Source: Magnetococcales bacterium
GTDB lineage: Bacteria; Pseudomonadota; Magnetococcia; Magnetococcales; JADFWU01
Direction of reading: 5' to 3'
NCBI GenBank assembly: GCA_015234045.1
Contig: JADFWU010000017.1
Location: forward strand, 1 to 62,411
Length of the DNA: 62,411 nt
The notes beneath the pieces are model-generated. The model did not search any database, was not told where the DNA came from, and was given only the letters and a program-made list of their open reading frames with translations. This document shows positions 56,101 through 62,411 of this stretch, one piece after another; within the stretch, counting starts at the first letter, position 1, and each line of letters starts with the position of its first letter. The translations under genes were made by a program, and so were the position numbers.

Positions 56101-58596
56101 ATGATTAGAGTTCCGATTTATATCTTTATGATTGTAAATATTTTGTGTTGGGCAACGCTGTCCAACCGAGTCCACGCTATTGAGCATGTACAATCTGATG
56201 TTATTGAGGTGGGGAGTGAGCTGGACTATCCACCTTTTGCCGTTGTTGATGGTCAGGGTGAGGCTGATGGCTTTACTGTTGATTTGTTCAAGGCGGTAGC
56301 CAAGGTCATGGGGCTGAAAGTGCATTTCCGGGTTGGTCCTTGGGATGAAGTTCGGACTGCCTTGGAGCGGGGTGAGCTCGATGCTCTGCCTTTGGTTTCC
56401 TACTCTCAGGAACGCGATAAGCTGTTTGACTTTACCACGCCGCATACCGTTTCCTATGCCACTGCTTTTGTTCGGGATGGGGATGATCTGATTCAGACTG
56501 AAGATCAGATGCATGGGCTCAAAATTATCGCCATGCGCGCGGATGCGACACATGATTATCTCGTCAAGCATAAGATTACTGATCACCTCATTCTGGCAAA
56601 AACCGTTGCGGATGTCTTGAGATTGCTCGCATCCGGTAAAGGCGATATGGCATTGGCACCGCGTTTGGTGGGTTTGCTGACGATTCAGGAATTTGGTCTG
56701 AAAAATCTGATCAGCAGTAATTTACGTCTCAATGTTTATGGTCGAGGGTATGGATTTGCGGTCAAGGAGGGTGATAGTCAGCTGCTTGACCATCTTAACC
56801 AGGGGTTGAGTATTGTAAAAGCGTCTGGTGTTTATGATCAGCTCTATGACAAGTGGTTTGGTGTAGTAGATCCCAAAGGTCTTGATCACGCAGTAGTGAA
56901 GAGATATGCCATCATCGTTTCTGTCATCGTTGTTGGTTTTTTTCTACTGGTCATTTTTTGGTTCAGAATACTGAAAAGACAGGTGAAATTACGCACCAAA
57001 GAGTTGTTCGAAGCAAATAAAGCTTTGCAAAAATCAGAAGCCCGATTTGCGGATCTTTATGATCATGCACCGGATATGTATGTTTCGGTGGTTGCGGCAA
57101 CCGGTACAATACGTCAGTGCAATCAGACATTGGCAGATAAATTGGGTTATCACAAATCCGAAATAGTAGGCAGGTCCATTTTATCTCTGTATCACCCCGA
57201 TTCATTGGTCAAAGCCAACGAAGTGTTTCATCGCTTTGTTGAGACTGGAGAAGTGCATAATGCAGAGTTGCAATTACAGTGTAAGACTGGTGAAAAAATA
57301 GATGTGACTCTCAATGTGACAGCCGTACGCGATGATGCGGGAAAAGTACTATACAGTCGCTCTTGCTGGATTGATATTTCCAATCGAAAACGGATGGAAG
57401 AGCAGTTGAGAAGCGCCATGCAGGCTGCTCAATGGGCCAATCAGGCCAAGAGTGCATTTCTTGCCCATATGAGTCATGAAATGCGTACACCTCTGAACAG
57501 TATCATTGGTATGGGTGATCTGTTGGAAGAGACTGAACTGAATGAGGTTCAAAAAAAATATCTGGCGGTTCTGGTTCGTTCTGGAACCAATTTGTTGGCC
57601 ATTATCAATGATGTGCTTGACCTTTCCAAAATTGAAGCGGGTGAGTTGGTATTGGAAAGCGCCCACTTTTCGATAAAGAAACTGCTGGAAGAGGTTGAGG
57701 AGATTTTTGCGCTGAAAGCCAAAGATCGGGATATTGCGCTGACAATTAATCTTTCAGACACGCTACCTGCTGTGGTTGTTGGTGATACCCAAAGGCTGAA
57801 GCAGATTCTGATTAATCTGCTCGGCAACGCCATGAAGTTTACCGTGAAAGGGTCTGTGGTTGTTCACGTCTCGAGATTAGGTGATGACCTGTTTCAGTTT
57901 GATGTTACTGATACGGGAATCGGTATTTCGGATGGCAAGCTCAAAACCATTTTCGAGCCGTTTGTTCAAGCAGATGTGTCAACAACTCGGAAATATGGTG
58001 GTACAGGGTTGGGTTTATCCATTTGTCAGCAGTTGTTGGAGCAGATGAAAGGCCATATCTGGGCGGTTTCGCATAAAGGGCAGGGCAGTACTTTTTCATT
58101 TAAGTTGCCACTGATTGTGCTTGATGATGTTGAGATAGACCATGAAGAAAAGTCGAGGCCCGCGCCACAACTTCCGGTAGCAAAAGATCCATATAAGGTA
58201 CTGCTTGTAGATGATGCAGAAGATAATCGTCTATTGATCCAGGCTTTTCTAAAAAAAGGACCGTTTGTATTCGAATCGGCCTGTAATGGTGCAGAAGCAG
58301 TTCAGAAATATATGTCTGGCCATTTTGATCTTGTGTTGATGGATATTCAGATGCCGATTATGGACGGTTTCACCGCTACAAAAGCCATTCGGAATTGGGA
58401 GTTGGAGAATAAAATCAACTCTGTCCCTGTGATTGCTCTGACCGCTTTTGCAATGAATGAAGATAAGGAAAAGGCGCTCGAAGCTGGCTGTAATATCCAT
58501 CTCGGCAAGCCCATTAAGAAAGGTCTATTGTTTGCCACGATGATTGATCTCCTTGAAAAAGAGAATGTTAGGGAAAGTAATCACGATGTTCAATGA
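56101..58596 (+). CDS. Hybrid sensor kinase with periplasmic solute-binding (SBP3) domain
   Basis: An 831-residue kinase of BvgS/EvgS-like layout with one sensor copy. A signal/anchor segment (about 5-25) is followed by a type 3 solute-binding domain (about 35-262; begins IEVGSELDYPPFAV), TM at about 269-292, one PAS domain (about 310-430), HisKA with H458 in MSHEMRTP, HATPase with GTGLGL, and a receiver with D747 in LMDIQMP. The SBP3 domain probably senses an amino acid or similar small solute. There is no HPt, so a separate phosphotransfer protein is needed. Its receiver is close to that of the kinase at 16972-19683. The gene for a 57-aa Cys-rich protein overlaps its 3' end. Confidence 0.93.
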   Translation: MIRVPIYIFMIVNILCWATLSNRVHAIEHVQSDVIEVGSELDYPPFAVVDGQGEADGFTVDLFKAVAKVMGLKVHFRVGPWDEVRTALERGELDALPLVSYSQERDKLFDFTTPHTVSYATAFVRDGDDLIQTEDQMHGLKIIAMRADATHDYLVKHKITDHLILAKTVADVLRLLASGKGDMALAPRLVGLLTIQEFGLKNLISSNLRLNVYGRGYGFAVKEGDSQLLDHLNQGLSIVKASGVYDQLYDKWFGVVDPKGLDHAVVKRYAIIVSVIVVGFFLLVIFWFRILKRQVKLRTKELFEANKALQKSEARFADLYDHAPDMYVSVVAATGTIRQCNQTLADKLGYHKSEIVGRSILSLYHPDSLVKANEVFHRFVETGEVHNAELQLQCKTGEKIDVTLNVTAVRDDAGKVLYSRSCWIDISNRKRMEEQLRSAMQAAQWANQAKSAFLAHMSHEMRTPLNSIIGMGDLLEETELNEVQKKYLAVLVRSGTNLLAIINDVLDLSKIEAGELVLESAHFSIKKLLEEVEEIFALKAKDRDIALTINLSDTLPAVVVGDTQRLKQILINLLGNAMKFTVKGSVVVHVSRLGDDLFQFDVTDTGIGISDGKLKTIFEPFVQADVSTTRKYGGTGLGLSICQQLLEQMKGHIWAVSHKGQGSTFSFKLPLIVLDDVEIDHEEKSRPAPQLPVAKDPYKVLLVDDAEDNRLLIQAFLKKGPFVFESACNGAEAVQKYMSGHFDLVLMDIQMPIMDGFTATKAIRNWELENKINSVPVIALTAFAMNEDKEKALEAGCNIHLGKPIKKGLLFATMIDLLEKENVRESNHDVQ

Positions 58597-58759
58597 CAGT
58601 GATACACAAGAGCGCCAACCCTGTGTAGGGTGTGGTTTACCTGTTGTGGTCGGTTTGCTGGTTACCTGTGATCTGTGCGACCTGCCACAACTGTTTTGTC
58701 AGGGGTGCTATTGGGATCATATTGAAGAGGCGCATGGGCAGGCGTGTTGTTCAGATTGA
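58586..58759 (+). CDS. Small zinc-finger-like protein, 57 aa
   Basis: The ATG lies inside the last codons of the hybrid kinase gene (11-nt overlap) and has AGGGAAAG upstream, so it is probably translated with the kinase. The protein carries CVGC, CDLC and CQGC pairs, then DHIEEAH and a terminal CC: a CxxC-x14-CxxC-x7-CxxC-x3-H-x4-H pattern, as in treble-clef, B-box or ZZ-type zinc sites. I know no bacterial family for it. A regulator or partner of the kinase is a reasonable guess. Confidence 0.7.
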   Translation: MFNDSDTQERQPCVGCGLPVVVGLLVTCDLCDLPQLFCQGCYWDHIEEAHGQACCSD

Positions 58760-58925
58760 GAAACTCGAATTTAGGCTAGACATTATGCAATTGTGAAGCG
58801 ACTTGAAAAATATGCATATTATAAAAATATCTTGAAAATGTAATAATATTCTCTCTCTTTGGTCACATTTTACGTTAATATCATTGTATTTTTTATATCT
58901 CCTGGTTCAGCTTTAGGGGTACGTC

Positions 58926-60797
58926 ATGGTTACACTACAGCGTTTCGCATCACTGTCGTTTGGTTATCGCCTTTTGACATTGTTGGCGATATTCGGTTTT
59001 TCACTGCTGTTCAGTGCTGAGGTGTGGGCTTCGTCGTCCAATGTGTCTCTGGATTTCGCCAGTTTGCTTATGGGGTTGTTTGGAGGATTGGCGATTTTTC
59101 TCTATGGTATGGAGAAAATGAGTACTTCTTTGAAGCTCGTTGCAGGCGAGCGGATGAAGACCATTTTGGCCAAGTTGACCGTCAACCGCATCATGGGCAT
59201 GATGACCGGTGCGTTTGTTACAGCGATTATTCAATCTTCCTCTGTAACAACGGTGCTACTGGTTGGATTCGTCAGTGCTGAATTAATGACGCTGGCACAG
59301 GCGATAGGCGTTATCTTCGGTGCCAATATTGGTACTACAATTACCGCTCAGGTCATTGCTTTCAAAGTTACTAAATACGCATTGTGGATGATCACCAGTG
59401 GATTTTTGGTGGTTGCTGTAGGCAAAAATGAAAAAACCCGCCAATATGGCCATCTACTGCTTGGTTTGGGCATGGTCTTCTTTGGCATGGGACTGATGAG
59501 CGAAGCCATGCAACCGCTACGTTCGTTCCCTCCGTTTATGGACCTGATGCAGACCGTTTCAAATCCATTGGTTGGTGTGGCTGTGGCGGCGGGTTTTACC
59601 GCATTGGTACAATCTTCTTCAGCCACAACCGGTGTGATTCTGGCGTTGGCCATGCAGGGTTTGGTCAGCCTGGAAGGTGGTATCGCGTTGACCTTGGGTG
59701 CCAATATCGGCACCTGCGTGACCGCTGGTCTGGCTTCCATTGGCAAACCCCGTGAAGCGGTTAGAGTGGCGATTGCTCACACTACTTTCAATGTCATGGG
59801 TGCATTCCTGGTGGTTGGGTTCATCCCCTGGTTTGCCGATTTGGTTCGACATATCTCACCCGTACATCCTGAACTGACTGGACTTGAGCAGCTGGCTGCC
59901 GAGGTGCCTCGGCAGGTTGCCAATGCACATACCATTTTCAATCTGACAATGGCGGTGGTTTTTCTGCCTTTTACCGGTTTGATCGCACGGTTCTGCATGA
60001 TGGTGGCACCTGATCGGCCAGAAGGTGATAAGGGTATAAAATCAACAGGTTATGCAACTACTTATACGCCGCGTTATCTGGATAGTACACTGCTTTCAAC
60101 GCCTTCCATCGCGTTGAGCATGGTGCGCCGTGAGATCAGTGTCCTGGTTGATCTTACTGAGAAAATGATCAAAGATTCATTCAGAGCCATTATGAATGAT
60201 GATCGAGAAATGATGGATGCTTTAAAAGGTCCCTATAGTGAGTTGGGCCTTGCTCATGGCTATTTAACACAGCATTTGTCCAAGATGGGTAGCCGTAACC
60301 TGCCGCGTCAGCTTTCAGATGAATTGTTGGCCTCGTTGGCTGTGATCATTGAGATCAAATATGTTGGGGATGTCATCAAGCACAATATGCATCAGTTGAT
60401 AGAGATCAGCCAGGAAGATCAGGTTGATCTTGATGCACATGAACAAGAGACATTGGAGAAGCTTCATTCGTCTGTTGTCTGGTCATTCCGTTCAGCCACG
60501 GCCGCTTATCTGACCGATAACCAAGAAGCAGCGGATATGGTTATTGAAATGAAAGATTCCATCGTGAGCATGGATATGGAGTTTCGCGCCAATCAGATCA
60601 AAATGATACACGAAGATGGTGAAAATATTGATCTGTCGTCCTATACACTCTACATGGAAGTGCTAGACTTGCAGAAACGGATCTTCTATCACGCCAAACG
60701 TATCGCACAATTGGAACGGCGTGAGCGCAAGGTGCTGGCATGGTTATCGCCCAGTGATCAAGCTGATTCAATTCCGGTAAATCCGCTCACCAAGTAG
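58926..60797 (+). CDS. Na/Pi cotransporter family protein with PhoU-like domain
   Basis: A 623-residue membrane protein. After an N-terminal hydrophobic segment resembling a signal peptide, two inverted Na_Pi_cotrans repeats each carry QSSS (near residues 101 and 228), the sodium/phosphate site, with GANIGTT and GANIGTC motifs. The C-terminal 220 residues form a PhoU-like helical bundle, which in relatives links transport to phosphate sensing. Start ATG with AGGGG about 8 nt upstream. It imports or exports phosphate with sodium; direction is not determined. Confidence 0.92.
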   Translation: MVTLQRFASLSFGYRLLTLLAIFGFSLLFSAEVWASSSNVSLDFASLLMGLFGGLAIFLYGMEKMSTSLKLVAGERMKTILAKLTVNRIMGMMTGAFVTAIIQSSSVTTVLLVGFVSAELMTLAQAIGVIFGANIGTTITAQVIAFKVTKYALWMITSGFLVVAVGKNEKTRQYGHLLLGLGMVFFGMGLMSEAMQPLRSFPPFMDLMQTVSNPLVGVAVAAGFTALVQSSSATTGVILALAMQGLVSLEGGIALTLGANIGTCVTAGLASIGKPREAVRVAIAHTTFNVMGAFLVVGFIPWFADLVRHISPVHPELTGLEQLAAEVPRQVANAHTIFNLTMAVVFLPFTGLIARFCMMVAPDRPEGDKGIKSTGYATTYTPRYLDSTLLSTPSIALSMVRREISVLVDLTEKMIKDSFRAIMNDDREMMDALKGPYSELGLAHGYLTQHLSKMGSRNLPRQLSDELLASLAVIIEIKYVGDVIKHNMHQLIEISQEDQVDLDAHEQETLEKLHSSVVWSFRSATAAYLTDNQEAADMVIEMKDSIVSMDMEFRANQIKMIHEDGENIDLSSYTLYMEVLDLQKRIFYHAKRIAQLERRERKVLAWLSPSDQADSIPVNPLTK

Positions 60798-60820
60798 GTG
60801 CGGTGTATCAATTTTTCTAG

Positions 60821-60866
60821 AGCCTGTATGAAAACGCGCAAAAATGGATGCGTTTTCATACAGGCT
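60821..60866. repeat. Perfect 17-bp hairpin with AGCCTGT termini
   Basis: AGCCTGTATGAAAACGC (60821-60837) and GCGTTTTCATACAGGCT (60850-60866) are exact complements around a 12-nt loop. Same outer bases as the palindrome at 39557-39619. It may also terminate the transporter transcript. Confidence 0.8.
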
Positions 60867-60907
60867 CAAATCGTTCGAAACAGGATATCCTGGCTAAAGA
60901 ATCAACC

Positions 60908-61150
60908 ATGAAAAAGATTATCCACCGATTAGCCCATAATCCCTACGCCACACTGTTTGTTGGTATTGTCGTCTGTCTGACTGGCTTCATTGAAGTATGG
61001 GAAACCATAGTAGAGGATCTGGCTGAAGGAGATGTGTCCGGTCATCACGGTGTGATGGTGCTTGGTTTTTGGCATATGATCCGCGCAATTGCTGAAATCA
61101 TCCACTCTACGGAATATCTGGATGGTGGTATGAGCGCAGGAGAAGATTAG
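60908..61150 (+). CDS. Small membrane protein, 80 aa
   Basis: The ATG at 60908 opens a short protein with a hydrophobic helix (about 12-32) and a second amphipathic segment (GVMVLGFWHMIRAIAEIIH), separated by an acidic/His patch (EDLAEGDVSGHH). A longer frame from 60848 would start inside the palindromic repeat and is rejected. No family recognised. Confidence 0.65.
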   Translation: MKKIIHRLAHNPYATLFVGIVVCLTGFIEVWETIVEDLAEGDVSGHHGVMVLGFWHMIRAIAEIIHSTEYLDGGMSAGED

Positions 61151-61172
61151 CGCATTGTTTTGTTAAAGTTTT

Positions 61173-61367
61173 TTATTGATCGATTGTCTGTTTGATTGGC
61201 ATGTTGTGTTGATCATCTGCTTTCGGTGGTAGCAAAATATCCGGTGGATTAAATAACACCCAACACCCACCAAGCATTATGGCAAGAACCAAAGAACCCG
61301 ATATGCTGGCCACGGTCCACCGGATGATATTTTTCCAATCCCGCTTTTTTGTCATGACCAGTCTCAT
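61173..61367 (-). CDS. Small single-TM hypothetical protein, 64 aa
   Basis: A basic N-terminus (KKRDWKNIIRW) is followed by one TM helix and a short Pro/Asp-rich tail facing the periplasm. ATG at 61367 or 61355; ribosome sites are weak. It is divergent from gluQ and convergent with the 80-aa protein. No family recognised. Confidence 0.45.
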   Translation of the reverse strand: MRLVMTKKRDWKNIIRWTVASISGSLVLAIMLGGCWVLFNPPDILLPPKADDQHNMPIKQTIDQ

Positions 61368-61429
61368 TCTTACGAAGGGTATGTGATGGTTGTCATTATG
61401 GCGCTTTTTCCCTGTGGGGCATAGAGTCC

Positions 61430-62284
61430 ATGATTATCACACGTTTTGCACCCAGCCCAAGTGGATATCTCCATCTTGGTCACGCTTATTCGGCACTACT
61501 CGCTTATCATACCAGTCAGCAACAGGGCGGTCGGTTCATCCTGCGTATCGAAGATATTGATATTGGGCGGTGTCGGACGGAATTTGATCACGCTATTCGA
61601 GAGGATCTGGCTTGGTTGGGTATCCACTGGCAGGAGCCAGTACGTCGTCAGTCCGAACATCTGGATGATTATGCGGCTGGCCTTGAGAGACTAACCGCTA
61701 TGGGACTGCTCTATCCCTGTTTTTGTACCCGGAAAGAGATCATCCGGGAAGCGGCCAGAGCCAATCAAGCACCGCATGGACCAGAGGGCGTACTCTATCC
61801 AGGCACATGTCGAACCCGGACCGATGCAGAGCGCAAACAGCGCATTGATGCAAGTGAGCCGCATGCGCTACGACTGAATATGAAACAGGCGGTGGATCTG
61901 GTGGCTGAATCGTTGACCTGGACTGATGCAGAGCAGGGTACGATTATCGCTGATCCTTTGTCCTTTGGTGATGTGATATTGGCTCGTAAGGAAGCACCTA
62001 CCAGCTATCATCTATCGGTCAGCCTGGATGATCATCTCCAGGGCATTACGCATGTTATCAGAGGTGTTGATCTGTTCGGCAGCACGCATGTGCATCGCCT
62101 GCTACAGGCGTTATTGAATCTTTCTACGCCCACTTATCACCATCATAAACTGTTGAATGATGAGGAAGGGAAACGCTATGCCAAACGGCACAAAGCGTTG
62201 ACGTTGCGTGCGTTGAGAGAATCCGGTGTGACCGCTGAAGAGATTGTCCAGCGTGTTGGACTGGTAGATCTTATGAATGATTAG
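61430..62284 (+). CDS. gluQ: Glutamyl-Q tRNA(Asp) synthetase
   Basis: A 284-residue truncated GluRS paralogue without the anticodon-binding domain. It charges glutamate onto queuosine-34 of tRNA(Asp). HLGH (HIGH motif) is near residue 16 and KRYAKR replaces KMSKS near residue 248. A CFC...YPGTC cysteine set fits the zinc site of the family. Length and the lack of a C-terminal domain exclude full GltX. Confidence 0.95.
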   Translation: MIITRFAPSPSGYLHLGHAYSALLAYHTSQQQGGRFILRIEDIDIGRCRTEFDHAIREDLAWLGIHWQEPVRRQSEHLDDYAAGLERLTAMGLLYPCFCTRKEIIREAARANQAPHGPEGVLYPGTCRTRTDAERKQRIDASEPHALRLNMKQAVDLVAESLTWTDAEQGTIIADPLSFGDVILARKEAPTSYHLSVSLDDHLQGITHVIRGVDLFGSTHVHRLLQALLNLSTPTYHHHKLLNDEEGKRYAKRHKALTLRALRESGVTAEEIVQRVGLVDLMND

Positions 62285-62306
62285 ATCTACCAGTTGTTTT
62301 GATTAT

Positions 62307-62411
62307 AGTGCTTTCGCCTAAAATTTGAACAGTGAACCGTTCCAGCCCTGGTGATATTTTTGCTCTGATGATCTGCTTCGCATATCAAAAGCGGCGCAAA
62401 AACATCACCAG
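62307..62411. repeat. Palindromic repeat family A, copy cut by the window end
   Basis: From AGTGCTTTCGCCTAAAATTT onward it is nearly identical to 54087 onward. The left arm and centre are present; the rest lies beyond the window. Confidence 0.85.

Overview
This window looks like the chromosome of a free-living Gram-negative proteobacterium. It carries an outer-membrane LPS assembly gene (lptD) with its chaperone surA, periplasmic and lipoprotein genes, chemotaxis and two-component genes, and a run of ordinary housekeeping genes. Base composition is close to balanced by eye. The DUF2066-pgsA-hda order, the tight purM-purN pair and a large DUF3683-GlcD-GlcF fusion suggest a deep-branching proteobacterium of the Magnetococcia/Alphaproteobacteria type. 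That placement is inference; I saw no rRNA, tRNA or magnetosome gene.

Layout. Positions 1-8378 hold the 3' part of a giant secreted or surface protein: RCC1 repeats, a DUF11-like domain, Asp-rich calcium-type repeats, a Gly-rich stretch, nine Ig-like modules, a PKD domain and carboxypeptidase-regulatory-like modules. Next come an AT-rich AIPR-family defence gene with a putative embedded nuclease (8452-10113), an ADP-ribosylglycohydrolase (10433-11203) and ihfA. From 11.7 to 25.6 kb the minus strand carries the DUF3683 FAD/Fe-S oxidoreductase and a compact cluster: anmK, an M49-like lipoprotein, an L,D-transpeptidase, an MrfA-like DUF1998 helicase, a hybrid sensor kinase and an MrfB-like exonuclease. 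tyrS runs divergently from anmK and ends in a 17-bp tandem repeat.

From 27 to 33 kb lie a TauE/SafE permease, purM-purN and DUF2066-pgsA-hda. From 33 to 39.6 kb there is a signalling block: a chemoreceptor with a C-terminal CheR-docking-like pentapeptide, two small CZB-like proteins, and an NtrB/NtrC-type pair. From 39.6 to 51.8 kb come aroB, a class A penicillin-binding protein, rpoH, an acyltransferase, tatD-tcdA-rsmA and lptD-surA. A seven-repeat coiled-coil protein follows, then pdxA, mgtE, a second hybrid sensor kinase coupled to a 57-aa zinc-finger-like protein, a Na/Pi-type transporter, two small membrane proteins and gluQ.

The intergenic spaces hold several families of short palindromic elements without coding capacity. 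They lie mainly at gene ends, and two copies of one family flank pdxA. The most notable systems are: (1) the MrfAB-like excision-repair pair with a sensor kinase gene between its two members, in an operon with cell-wall genes; (2) the AIPR gene with an N-terminal QxK nuclease-like motif; (3) the CZB/CZB/chemoreceptor trio; (4) the hybrid kinase with a six-codon leader ORF upstream and a small Cys-rich partner overlapping its end; and (5) the 28-residue-repeat coiled-coil protein.
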